This document shows positions 45,446 through 57,420 of a DNA stretch of 64,000 nt, piece by piece. Position 1 is the stretch's first letter; each line of letters opens with the position of its first letter. The stretch lies in the NCBI GenBank assembly GCA_026874595.1, contig CM049315.1, positions 7,872,664-7,936,663 on the forward strand. Direction: 5' to 3'. Under the pieces are notes generated by a model. That model did not search any database, had not been told where the DNA came from, and worked only from the letters and a program-made list of their open reading frames with translations. The position numbers were made by a program, and so were the translations under genes. The DNA is from Sipunculus nudus. Taxonomy: Eukaryota; Annelida; Sipuncula; Golfingiida; Sipunculidae.

Positions 45446-46580
45446 TGGTTACGATTTGTGATCTATTAATGGACGACCGCATCTTTGAAGGTCTCAAAAA
45501 TAAAAAGAAAAAGAAAATGCATAAAAATTTGAAACAAGTGACCCATGGGTCATGACGCTCAGTTGACTAAGAGGAAATTCACAAAACAAACTTTATCATC
45601 TTGACAAACTTGTATCATGACTAGAGTAAGCTTACAATCCCAAGTATCCGATTGCCTACTGAGTCAGGCTGTCATGGCTATGAAGATATGGATAACATAT
45701 ACCTAATTTCAGGTTTCTCATGAGACTTATCATGCATCTCCTTGGATGTCAGGTTAGAAGATTATAGGTCCAGTGGTTAGAATTTGTGCCCTGTTAACAG
45801 AAGACCGCATGATATTTAAAGGTCTCAAAATCAAGGTGGCACCACAAGTTTGCAGAAACAGATGAAACACCCAATGATCAATATCCATGCAAAGAATCAT
45901 GGTGATCAATGTATTAGTTTTTCAGATACTTGAGTTTTGTATCAAATTTTTCATTATTCGGGGGGGGGGGGGATGTACTTCGGAACCCAATAGCTCAGAG
46001 GTTATAGGTAACAGAGACCTGATTTCTGGTTTCCAAGGAGATTTTTGCATGGACCTCCCTAGTTGTGAGCGTGATTCTAGAACCAGTGATTATAATTTGT
46101 GCCCTGTTAACAGAAGACCGCATGATCTTTTAAGATCTTTTAAGATCTCAAATATAGAGAAAACAGTTAACAGAAGACCGCATGATCTTTTAAGATCTCA
46201 AATATAGAGAAAACAATTTGTAAAAAAAAATGAAAAAAAATACAGGTGGTGCCACCAGTCTGCAGAAACTGATGATACATTTCATGATCAATATCCATGC
46301 AAAAATCTAGGTGATAAATATAGCAGTTGTTCAGATACTTGAGCTTTCCATTATTCTGGGCGGTACTTCGGAGCACAATAGGTCAGTGGGTATGGGTAAC
46401 AGAGACCTAATTTCAGGTTTCCAAGGAGATTTTTCATGGGCCTCCCTAAATACACAGCTAGAAGATTCCAGAACCAGCAGTTACTATATGTGCCTGATTA
46501 ATGGACAGACAGACGGACACCAGGCAAAGAGTGATCACTAGGCCTATAGCTCAGATGACTTTCAGTCAGCTGAGCTTAAA
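45446..46580. repeat. R1 repeat units, right of the 3.3-kb element
   Basis: Resumes with TGGTTACGATTTGTG and carries three further units (CCCATGGGTCATGACGCTCA, AAGGTGGCACCACAAG, ATACAGGTGGTGCCACCAGT). Ends GACAGACAGACGGAC, CTCAGATGACTTTCAGTCAG. A 50-bp block CAGTTAACAGAAGACCGCAT is duplicated at about 46106-46215. Confidence 0.7.
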
Positions 46581-46593
46581 ATTCAGAAATAGT

Positions 46594-46690
46594 GGGGTAG
46601 GTAGCACACAGACTAGATGTTAAGGCGTTGGACTTTGGAGCTGCAGGTCTCTGGTTAGAATCCTGCAAGGGCTTCAATATGATATTGTGA
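46594..46690 (+). other. tRNA-like (SINE head) sequence
   Basis: TAGATGTTAAGGCGTTGGAC resembles the D-arm and anticodon stem start of Leu/Ser tRNAs, and CTGGTTAGAATCC resembles an internal B box (GGTTCRANNCC). No intact acceptor stem was found, so a tRNA-derived SINE or tRNA relic is more likely than a functional tRNA gene. Confidence 0.35.
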
Positions 46691-47949
46691 AATCTGTTTG
46701 GAACCTCAATGATTCACTCTGTCTTAATAACCATTGTGATTTCTGGATTATTCCTTTCCCATATAAAACATGAAACACAGATTGCTTAATAATATAACAT
46801 GTTTATTTTAGTCAAGATACTTTTACCATCATTCAATAGACAGTGCCACCATGAGGCCATGGACCAATCCTTTAAAGAAATTCAGAAATATATATGCACT
46901 TTTCGAAGGCAGCCTACATGAATCTTCACCTCCACCAATGAAGGTGACAGGTTGTAAGATTTGGTATGATAGGATGTATATTCTTGGTATTCCATGTCAC
47001 ACTAAATGAGTTCAATGACTTCTCTCTCTCAATGGCAGCTGCTCTCAATAATATGAATATTTTAATTATTATTATAACTTTATTGATATTGTTAATTTAA
47101 TCTTTCATATATGTTCAAACCTCTGTGTTACCTTGTGACATATCACACATATAAAACAAGCCCTTGTTCCATGATGCCTGGGTACTGATTGCTTATCTCC
47201 AAGCCATGGTCACTGGGCCCCTTATTTATACAGGCCAGGTCCTAATCTGTTAATCTCATTAGGGTAAAGGTGTTGATCTCATCAGGGTGACCACTAATGG
47301 GGGGTCCCATGATGTTTAGTCAGCTAGGAGCACACACAGATAGATGATAACAGGATAACCTATAATTACACTGTAAATAGAGGTGCAGACCTTGTATATG
47401 TCAGGTTATAAAACAGGGAGTTGATTTATATACATCACTTAAAATAAAGTCACAGGACCTTATAAGGTGGTCATGTTATTGGATAGGTTTGTGCATATGT
47501 CTGAGCCATATCATCTACAGTTCTCCATTAATATCAATGAGAATGATTATCAACTTGTAAAGGAAGACATATAGATATATATATATTTATATTGTTACGG
47601 AACCTAATATAAACTGATCATGTATGCATGAAAAAAACACAAATTTTGTAATGGAGATAAAATAAATCAGATTCTGTAACACTAGGCAGCGTGTCTAGGG
47701 TAATGAATAAAGAAGTCAGTGGTTTTTTGTTAACAAATAACTATAATTTATTCTTAAAACAACCCTAACATTACAGTACACTAAATCAATACAATTACAC
47801 AGTACAATAACAGTATAACATCAAATCAATATAATCACACAGCCTAATAAACAAAGTGCACAGTACCTGGATACCATCACCGCCACAGCGACAAGAGCCG
47901 TGAGTTTGTTCACAGTTGACCCAACCAAGGCCTAGTTTTATGCAGTTGT
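46691..47949. other. Stretch with no recognised gene
   Basis: AT-rich sequence; no exon or repeat array identified. Confidence 0.35.
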
Positions 47950-48180
47950 TCTGCCGCTGTTCATAAATATCCTAATACACAACTAATGAATTTGAAATTA
48001 ATAAACTGCAGATAACTTTAATAAAATCTAATTGCTAATTAATTAAAGGAAATATGAAAAACAAAAATTAATCACGAAAATTGGGAAATTAGATAAATGA
48101 GATACACTGCAGTTCAACGGGGGGCCGCGCATCGAAGGAGCCCCCTCTGAATCCGTAACTGATAGCAAATGCAATTTAAT

Positions 48181-48227
<47 letters not shown>

Positions 48228-48336
48228 GAGGCATAAGATTCAGTGAAATTCCGAAAGAATGGAGAGTACTGGTTGCGACCGGGGAGGGGGGGGGGGGGCC
48301 ATGGCCCTCTGCGGCCCCCCCTTGGCTACGCCCCTG
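47950..48336 (+). mobile_element. Composite TIR element, copy 4, left-truncated
   Basis: Contains CTGTTCATAAATATCC, TGCTAATTAATTAAAG, AACGGGGGGCCGCGC, CTGATAGCAAATGCA, an (AT)n run at 48185-48222 and the outer end TTGGCTACGCCCCTG at 48336. Same orientation as copy 2. The left end is missing. Confidence 0.65.
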
Positions 48337-49880
48337 TGTTTACTAATACTACACTCTAACTCACTGGGCTAACTTGCTGAGATACTGAACTGGGGTACTT
48401 TCTGATTAATTAGAACCAGAGTTATTGAAGTGCCACCTCAAGGGCAATTGCTAAACTAATGATGTAGTAAATGAAAATATTTATTTAATATTGTGGGTTC
48501 ACTGGGTTGCACCCCCACACCCCGCTTAGGTTAGGAACCCAAGTGTAATTGAACAACATATATATTTAATTTAAATTGGGGTTGCACCCAAAAAACCCCG
48601 TTGAGTCTGAGAACCACAGATAATATCTCAAGAGAGGGAGGAAAAATCTGTGAAAAAAACATTTTATGCAACACCTCATTAAGTAAATAAATGTCATGGT
48701 AGTCATGCATGGATATACCAGGAAAGGAAGACCATTTTTTAAAGAGATATATGGATACAAATATGACCAGAGAAGATATCCTAATCATTAACAGGAGTGA
48801 AACATGCTGGTCAAGGCCCAACTGAGGTTTGTTATTGTCCAGTTGGGCCCTGTGGTGGGGGTACTGGTGTAGGAAGGATTCTATAATTCTGCCGTTTAAA
48901 GTTCTTAACAAAGTGTGTGAATAAATTAACTTTTAATAAGTACGGAAAGACACTTGCCTATGTTTTCACAGCTTTTCACTTGGCGACCTCAGGTTTCTTG
49001 GATACCTTGGATTCGATTCAGCCTGGGAGGATGTGGACTCCGGCCACATGGGTTTGTTGAAGGTCAAGGTAGCGGGTGGACCATGTGCGCCGTGTTTTGT
49101 TGTTTTGACCCACGGGCATTACGGTTTGTGATTGGCTGGGACCACTGTGACGTCATGTTGGGGGGGGGGGGGCAAAAAAAAAAACAAAGAAAAAAAAAAA
49201 AAACACGATGACGCTTTGAGCTACAGCCGCGCGTTGAAAGTATGCAAGGCTACCTTCTTTTAAAAGTATGAGAGCTAGTACTCAAATAAATTAAGAAGCT
49301 TTGCTTTGATGCGCTTAAATAACGTACCGAGGTAACAATTAAGTCAATCACAGCATGCAGCTTTCCTGAATTATGTGATCAGGGAATAGTTTCTATTATA
49401 TACGCTTTACGTTCTTGGAATAAAACAATTCTTAAGACAGCGCTTATGAAATAATTCTTAGACTTCACAGTTTCTTTATGTAGTCCTCCAAAATATTTAA
49501 GTTATAAATGCGTCTCAAAGTGAGAAAACTTGGAATAGTATGTGCTCTTTAATTCATTCATTTGGCATATAGGCCTATATAAATGTCAGTCAAAATTATG
49601 AAAGATTTGTTGAAAATTGAGCAAAAATTTCTTTCTCATAATTATGATATATGGTCCATATTATTGGGGGGGGGGGGGGGTAGGTTCTGTCCGAAATTCT
49701 TCTCGTGTGGATTGTGTACGTCCATTTCTCTGTCCAATAGGGTCAAGGGACTGCATGAAACCTGTATTTCACATGATGTTCATTTGGTAGTCATGTGACA
49801 GGCAGCAACATTTTCCTATAAGCCAGACCTAAAGCTCGGATGAGCAGAGACCGTGCATGCTTTTGAACAGCGGGCAACCC
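48337..49880. other. Stretch without a supported gene
   Basis: The minus frame at 48531-48911 (126 codons) and plus frame at 48954-49211 have no recognised motif. Poly-G/poly-A at about 49159-49203 and a G run at about 49665-49681. A promoter-like cluster is listed separately. Confidence 0.35.
49096..49160 (-). promoter_or_regulatory. Possible minus-strand CRE/CCAAT promoter
   Basis: On the minus strand TGACGTCACAG is followed 10 bases on by CCCAGCCAATCACA, matching CRE and NF-Y consensus in the usual orientation. About 140 bp further on, ACATAG before GCAAGTG matches a GC-type 5' splice site. It could supply the untranslated first exon of the reductase gene 7.4 kb downstream; this is inference only. 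Confidence 0.2.
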
Positions 49881-50012
49881 GGTTTGTTAGCTAGGCCTAT
49901 ATCATGAATTATAAACGGACACATGTGATGGGCCCAAAATCATAAATATATATATAACCGTCAAGCATATCCACCTGCCAATGGTTTGTTAGGCCTACAG
50001 GTATCATGAATT
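49881..50012. repeat. 80-bp tandem repeat, left part
   Basis: Units with TTGTTAGGCCTATATCATGA, ATTATAAACGGGCACATGTG and ATGGGCCCAAAATCATA; interrupted at 50012 by nested TIR elements and resumed at 52730. Confidence 0.7.
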
Positions 50013-52360
50013 GCCGCAGGGGCCATGCCCCCCCCCCCCCCCCCACCGCCCGGGTCGCATCCAGTAATCGCCGTTCTTTTGGAATTTCACTTAATCTAAT
50101 ATCAATATATATGCATATATATATATATGTATATTTATATATATATATATATATGTATTAAATTGCCTTTGCTATCAGTGGCGGATCAAGAGGGGGCGCC
50201 TTCGGCGCGCGCCCCCCCCCCCCCCCCCCTTGAGCTGCAATATCTCTCTTTTTATCTAATTTCCCAATTTTCGTAATTACTTCTTTTTTCTTATTTCTTT
50301 TTATTAATTAGCAATTAAAATTTTATTTAAGTTATCCGCAGTTTATTTCTTTCAAATTTATTAGTAGAGTATATGGATATTTATGAACAACTGCAGAAAA
50401 ACTGCAGAGCACCCGGCTGTCACAGAATCTCATCTGTACCATTGTTTACCCTATTTCCCCCTTAAGTCCATTCCTATACTGCCACCCTTACCACTGGGTT
50501 GAGAAGCCACCCCGGTTCAAACACAATGAATTTGACAAGGTTTTCCCCATAACTGGAACAATTGCTAGTGTTAAACTAATGGGTCTTGGCCAGGTAATAC
50601 CCATTCTCCTGTGTCCAGTCATCCATGAAAGAATGTGTAACTTTACAATGACCTTTTTACGGATGTTCCTATTTCTGGCCTGGCCAGCTACCACCCCTTG
50701 TGCCCACTGTTGAGGGGATTTTCCACTGTTTTCTTCATATAATGTGCCACAATGCTTTTACTGGCAAGTTCTGTCGCTTTTGAGAATAATTGTGAAGGCA
50801 AAGCCGAGCTGCATTTTCAGTCAGTTGGCCACTCACACTCAAACTGTGAAGGTGTGATTTGAAATTTGCTGGACTCAAACTAGGACTTGACTTGGCCATG
50901 CAGATATTCTTCTTGCAGAAGATAGCCAACTGTGGACTCTATTTTACCATAAGCCCCATAAACCTTTTATACTGTGGGACGTCACAAGCAACCCAGGCTG
51001 AATCCTTGATGGTACACAAGATTGCTGTGGACATAAGCAACCCTGGCTGATGCCAAAACCAGAGAGATGTTGGTGACGTCACAACCCTGATTCGGCGATG
51101 CACTCTGAGGGTCTTATGGCATGGTGAGCCTTATATGCAATTATTTCTCATTAAGCAATGACAGAACTTGCTTTGTGTGGCTTGTATAGTTAATATTATA
51201 AAATATATCTAAGTCTGCATGGTCAGTAACTAAGTTATTTTACTTTACTACTATACTAAGTCACTGTAAGTCTGGAAGACCCAGCCCCAGGTCGTATCAA
51301 GGATAAATTTGATATGGTGGTTTTCACTCCTACCGAACAAGTAAAACAAATTTTTTGGTATATTTTCTGTTATCTTTATAATATTTATGGTCCCAGGGCA
51401 TTCAAAAGTCTTGCCCTTCTGTCTTTTTCTAGGCTAGAGCCCATGTACAGTGATTCCGTGGTTTCTGCCGGTACGCATCACGAGTGAGTCCAAAAGCGCC
51501 CTTAGTGTACCAGGGAGGGATACCACTCAGTCCAGACATTCCAAAGCTGTACATAATTTAATAAATTCATTTGTTACGTTAGTCTTGTGTTATGGTCTCT
51601 GTTGTATAAATTGGTACAAGATGATATCTTGGTGAGTATTTGAGGCATGAGTCAGTCATAAAAAGAACTGGAAACAAGGTACTTCAGGCTTAAATGAGAA
51701 ACCTGAAGCTGCGACCTTGACACCGGCCATGGTTGGGTTCGTTCGACCGTGAATAATCTAACGGCATCTCTGGTGATACCGGTACTCGAACTCGCGATCC
51801 GTGGTCTTAGGATAAGACCACGGATTTTATATTAGTTTTTAATCACGGATTAGATATTAGTTTAGCATAAGACTTCAACATATCAGTTATTTGACTCCGA
51901 ACATTGCATTTAAAAGATAATATATTGCAAGTTACAAACGTAAATGCGCCTTTGCGCCATTGACTTGTTTGAAAACGATTGAAATTTTATATCCTTATGT
52001 TGAAAAAATATATATATTATATATTGAACCTCTCAACAGTTTGACTACATAACGCAAAGACATAAGGGAACAGTTTTTTTTTAGGAACAGGAAATCCCCA
52101 TTTTTTTTATGAAAATTGCCTCGAAAATGCCCTCTTTACAATACATATTCAAAAGATTTACCTATATGGAAAGGGGATACCCCCTCCCATACCCTCCCCA
52201 TGTACCTGTAACTAACCTTAATGAAACCATGGTTCATAATTGAAAATAAAAAAAAAATATATTTTCATACACTAAAATATATAACGTATAGAAATAATAA
52301 TAAAAATAATATATATACACACATATATACGTATATATAACAGTTTTCATAGTACCCATA
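50013..52360 (-). mobile_element. Composite TIR element, copy 3, carrying a 1.3-kb insertion
   Basis: The left end starts within the terminal region (GCCGCAGGGGCCATG). It shares with copy 1 TTTGCTATCAGTGGCGGATC, CTGCAATATCTCTC, TATTTATGAACAACTGCAG and, after 51740, TCGACCGTGAATAATCT, GGTGATACCGGTACTCG, ATGCGCCTTTGCGCCA and TACCCCCTCCCATACCC. Between about 50417 and 51740 is extra sequence absent from copy 1. The right end merges into an (AT)n run and then another element family. Confidence 0.65.
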
Positions 52361-52419
52361 CATGTATATAAGCCATATATATATATATATATATTAAATA
52401 TATATATATATATTAAATA

Positions 52420-52729
52420 TATTACTCTTTTAGCGTCTCTAAATGACATATTCAACTATATATACGATTATATATACATTTATATGGGCCCTATTTATAC
52501 TTAATTTTATTTCAGATAATTATAATATTATAATAGAAAATAAGATATTTTGTAAATTCTAGGCAAAGTTTAGATATAACATTTTAAGTAAATAGATTCA
52601 AAGTTTTTAATTCTATTCTTTAATATATTTCATTTGCAATATATTAATATTATTCTCTGGAAAGTGGGAGGATGATTACATTGGCCATCCCCCCTTGCCA
52701 CCCCCCCCCCCCCTATATTGACGCCCCTG
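52420..52729 (-). mobile_element. TIR element end (CAGGGGCGTCAATATAG family)
   Basis: Contains AGCGTCTCTAAATGACATAT, TAGAAAATAAGATATTTTG, TTTCATTTGCAATATATTAA, a C-rich tract and CTATATTGACGCCCCTG at the end. It is the reverse complement of the copy starting at 54837. Confidence 0.6.
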
Positions 52730-53135
52730 ATGTGACGGGCCCCAAATCATAACAGCCAAGCAAATCCATGCAGCCGCTTTGTTAGGCCTATATCATGAAT
52801 TATAAACGGGCATGTGTGATGGTGTCCCTAATCATAACAGCCTAGCAAATCCATCCGCTTTTTAGGCTTATATTATAAACGGGCCAATGTGATGGGCCCA
52901 AGATCATAACAGCTTAGCAAAACCACCCGCTTTGTTAGGTCTGTATCATGAATTATAAACGGGCACATATGATGGGCCCCAAATCATAACAGCCAAGCAA
53001 ATCCACCCGCTTTGTTTTAGGCCCATATCATGAATTATAAACGGGCACATGTGATTGACCCCAAATCATATCAGCCAAGCAAATCTACCCACCATGTAAG
53101 GCCTATATTATAAACAGGCACCTGTGATGGTGATG
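52730..53135. repeat. 80-bp tandem repeat, right part
   Basis: About five units with CATAACAGCCAAGCAAATCC, CCCGCTTTGTTAGGCC and ATAAACGGGCACATGTGATG; continues the array cut at 50012. Confidence 0.75.
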
Positions 53136-53338
53136 TTAGGCTCTCGGGCACCATGACAACAGCAGTGAGAACGTCTTTGATACGACATTGCTATATGAAC
53201 TATTACTAATTTATTCAGGGGTATAAACTGAAAATACATTGGCATTGGCTTACCACAAGCGATTCATGTCTAAATGAACCAATGTATCCGAGATTATTGC
53301 GGGTTTTCGCTCTTTAAGAAATATATATCGTATGAAAT

Positions 53339-53862
53339 TTATAACCCCAACAAGTTGGGTGGTGACTTAAATATACTATTAGATATAAGACTACTTAACA
53401 TTTTATTCAGCCTTGGTGGTTGGAGGATATTTGCAATCGATATTCCTATAGAGAGACAAACAAGGGTTGTAAGACTCTGATTTGCTCTCTGTTTTTCTGC
53501 CTTTAATTTTGTGATCATGGTATCATGGACCCCAGTATTTCTGGTCATAATGTCTTCTTCATAATATCTTTCTTCTGAAATCCTATCTGTTCCAGGGACA
53601 TATTCTGAAGTTGATTGGTGTGTGGCTGTCCTACCTCCTGTATAGTGAAGGGTAGGTGTCAAGGCAAACGACTCTGTCTCTAATTTATATTATCAGGAGA
53701 GTCTACAAAGATTGTATCAGAATCTAGGGGCCTCCTCTCCCCTATTTCATTCAACACTGATCTATGTTCAAGTTGTTTACCTCTGTCTCTGCCAATCATC
53801 GTCATGATATTATTAATATCCCGTCTTGCCATTTTGCATGGAAATAGGATCTCTTTATTCAA
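53339..53862 (-). CDS. Hypothetical protein segments, unrecognised
   Basis: Two minus-strand frames lie head to tail: 53862-53680 (60 codons, including MARRDINNIMTMIGRDRG and a stop) and 53662-53339 (107 codons, including RYYEEDIMTRNTG and a hydrophobic stretch TTLVCLSIGISIANIL). Amino-acid composition is mixed and protein-like rather than repeat-like, and no tandem repeat explains it. They could be two exons, a frameshifted relic, or chance. No family recognised. Confidence 0.2.
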
Positions 53863-54836
53863 TTTAATATTTTGAACCCCTAAACACTAAACATAATCAC
53901 AAATAATTCTCTGTGCAATCAGCAATCAGCCTCGGCATTCTTGTTTAGACTAAACCCCTGTCTACAGCAATAACAACAATTTGTTAACAGTGAATGACAG
54001 TCTGTCCTTCACCATCAGTTTTCAAGTTGCCATGATAAGACAGATTTTAGATTCCATGTAGAACTCAAGTTTCAGCTTTTCACTTGGCTATTTTTGCTGC
54101 GCATTGTCTTCTGTTCCTTGAGTTTTTCACATGCAATCAAACTTAAATATGTTTTTAATTTGATGAACATGGAGGTTTTTTTTCACATTCGGTTTTGTTA
54201 GAGTATAACCGTTGTGGGAATAAAAAAAATATCCTTTGCATGATCCTTTCGAACAGCGATCTCAGGAAATGACTCCGTGAACTAAACATGGCCGATCAGT
54301 TTGAAATTGAATGAGAAAGGGTTGCATCTGAGTTAAGACACATTTTAAGAAATTAATTTGGCAAGAAAACAGGGATAGGTTACAGAGACATAAAATGTCA
54401 GAGGATTTATTTTGTGGTTTAGATATCTCCTTTTCACAAATACTAAATAAATTTAGCCGATAATATAGCAAATCTTACTGGCAAACAGACATTCTCAAGC
54501 CATTTGTGGCTGGCAACTTGGAGTGATCGAAGAGAACTTTCTGCGATTCTCCTTCCTTGCCAGGGCATCTTTGAATAAATAATGCAGACTAGAGAGGAAA
54601 GAGGACACATTCCAGCCAGTGTTGTCAAATCCCTGTTTGACACTATATTGTGCACAGTGTGAAGGATGAGCTAATATTAATCAAGATGGCTCTGTTTCCC
54701 TTAAAATGTTATCACAAGTCTGCATTTAATATACACTTTACACTGGGACCTTCCATGACAAGCTAAACAAGATTTTTCTCTGGTAATCAAGAGCCATCGT
54801 GGTTTTGATGAGATCGTTAATACTAACAGTTATAAT
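53863..54836. other. Stretch with no recognised gene
   Basis: No supported exon or repeat array. Confidence 0.35.
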
Positions 54837-55096
54837 CAGGGGCGTCAATATAGGGGGGATGGGGGTATATATACCCCCTACTTTTTGGCAAAGGGGGGGG
54901 GGGGAGGATGGTCAATGTTATCATTCCCCCCCCCCACTTTTCAAAGAATAATATTATAATATTGCAAATGAAATCAATTATTAAATAGAATTAAAGAATT
55001 TGGATCAATTTACTAAAAATGTTATATCTAAACCTTGCTTAGAATTCACGAATACACTTATTTTCTAAAACATTATAATTATCTGAAATATGATTG

Positions 55097-55148
<52 letters not shown>

Positions 55149-55207
55149 TACATATAATGTATTTTTATGTATATAGTTGAATATGTCACTCAGAGACGCT
55201 GAAAAAG

Positions 55208-55260
<53 letters not shown>
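54837..55260 (+). mobile_element. TIR element (CAGGGGCGTCAATATAG family), left end
   Basis: Starts CAGGGGCGTCAATATAGG, then G-rich tracts, TTGCAAATGAAATCAATT, TTAGATATAACATT-like words and GTTGAATATGTCACTCAGAG, in mirror order to 52420-52729. Two (AT)n runs lie at about 55100-55143 and 55211-55258. The right end was not found. Confidence 0.6.
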
Positions 55261-55261
<1 letters not shown>

Positions 55262-55590
55262 AACCCATTAAACTGGTGGCTATATAAAATGTCGTGTTTT
55301 ATCCATGATTACCTGATTATTACTTTATAATACTTGTGCTTGTCTCAATGTCCTATTTTATACCCTATATTTACCGCTCAAACTTTCTTACATAATGAAA
55401 AATAACTTCTAGCCAGACTAGTGTAAATTATTCAGCGGCCACTTATCGATGCTTTATTGGTTTCTGTGGATTTCATTACAAAATGGCAGTAGTAGATACC
55501 AATATTACAGCTCTTGAATGAAAAATAAGACACTCATGGTTAATTAGGTTTTTTCGACCATCTCGAACTTATGATCGCCGTTATGACAAT

Positions 55591-55680
55591 CAGGGCGTAG
55601 CCAAGGGGGCACTCTCGCATCAAGTACTCCCCGTCCTCCAGGAATTTCACTTAGTCTTATTATGATTAAATTTTCTGATC
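55591..55680 (+). mobile_element. Composite TIR element, outer-end fragment
   Basis: CAGGGCGTAGCCAAGGGGGC then CATCAAGTACTCCCC and GGAATTTCACTTAGTC match the outer-end region of copies 3 and 4. It then breaks off. Confidence 0.5.
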
Positions 55681-56141
55681 AAAATCATGGCACTTTCGTC
55701 TCTGCGACTCGTAGACTTGGGATTTATTTCAATATAAAGCATTTCACATGTAGTAATTAATTAATTATTTATTGATAATTCTATATTTCACATTTCATCA
55801 GGGTTTGATCGTGCAAATATGATATTTTTTATTTTTTCATCCTGTACAACTGATATTCCTAATTGATTAGCCGAGTATAGCCGAGTATAGTTAAGTATAG
55901 CCGAGCAGCAGGTTCTGTCTCCCCCTAATCAATAATGGTTGCAAGGTATTATATGAAGAAATAAGAAAAAGGCACGGTTTCATGAGTCAAGCATACCAAG
56001 TTCCAAAGCAAGAAAGACGCTTTATATTTTCCACAAATCTTCGGCGTAAACATATACATAGTAAGAATTTCTCGTAAACTCTTAAATATTGGGATAAATA
56101 CCTGACATACGAGGGCTTGGGTATTTATACACACCACTAAC

Positions 56142-56235
56142 CCTTTCTCAATATAACCTGCGTCCCACAAGGGTTCACTTGATGCCCAACACCTTTCTGT
56201 GGTTCCATTTATTCTAATATGATCAGGACAAGTGC
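56142..56235 (-). CDS. Candidate internal exon, cysteine-containing
   Basis: Minus-strand acceptor TCTTTACAG before GCACTTG, donor AAAGG before GTTAGT, 94 nt open in one frame (acceptor phase 1, donor phase 2). Encodes TCPDHIRINGTTERCW and SEPLWDAGYIEKG, with an NGT glycosylation site and two cysteines, as in an extracellular module. No partner exons were found; the family is not recognised. Confidence 0.3.
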
Positions 56236-57420
56236 CTGTAAAGATAGAATATGGGACTGAGAATATATAAAATATTTGGTACGAAAATGGTAATGCCAGG
56301 ACAATCATTAGATGAAGCAGTTATCGGTTGGTGTTGTGATGTTGGCGTTATTATGTGTCAAAGCACCCATCCCTGTAGTGTCTGGTCTGATGGGAAGGAA
56401 TGGGGATAAGGCATTTCCAGCAGACCCTGCCTATTAAGTTATATCAAAATACAAGAGCATAGCATTATTAAGTTTTTTTTTAAAGTTTCACCACGCTTAC
56501 GTTACAACGTTGACGTTATACAATTAACATTACTCTGGACACACCCAGATAAAGCATCTTAGAAAAGTTCCTTTAAAGTACGCCAGCTGCTCTTAAACAA
56601 TTGTGTGATTATGACAATTGACTCCTTTCCTAAGCGTAATGCGTTTATGATTATATGAATTTAACAGACATATGCTACTGGGTGTTCTGTAGTCCACTAA
56701 TGATCATATCTTAACAAATACGGACTGTTTGTCATGGTAAACAGCAAATCAAGCATTCTATGTAATATTTCTTGAAAATTCCTTTGCCGAAGCTAACTGT
56801 GTAGGTATCCTTTGTCAATACGTATAATAGTAATGGATTGATTCGATTGGGTCAGTCAGGTGTAATTGTTAAACAGAGATAGCTATGCGATAATTGACTT
56901 GTAAAATAATTGGATGATCGCTTTGTTTAATATAACATGTAAACAGAGAACAAAGCAGTATACACCACACACTATATGACGAAATGCCAATAGGTAAGCC
57001 TATGTTTCAGGGCACATTAAATGACATTAGTTAAAAAGCCAGATGAATCATGCCAGACCCTGAGAAAGGCCGACTTTTTGATTTTGGATCAATAGCAAGC
57101 TTAGCAGGATTGGTGTGTGTCGACGAGAACAAAAGGGATGCCCTACGCCCACGCTCCTGCCCCGCCATGTCATGAAAAGCGCTTTAGTGGAAACATTTCT
57201 GAAGACTAATGGGTGTATTAATTGCAATAGGATAATGTTCTACTCAAGAAGCAGTTTGGTGTCCATATAACAATGAATATCCGTGCGGTTCATAACAATC
57301 ATTGCCAACTTGAGGTAGTCAGTTTGTAAAGAGACGCGCAAGAGAATTGCAACAAGTTAACACTTAGCGAGCTGTGGTGATTATTTTAAATTAGAAATCT
57401 TTGAAACAAAATAATCAGTC

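Noticed and set aside
48531-48911. 126-codon minus-strand frame
   Set aside because: No recognisable domain, no splice or start context, and a neighbouring frame is also open; treated as chance.
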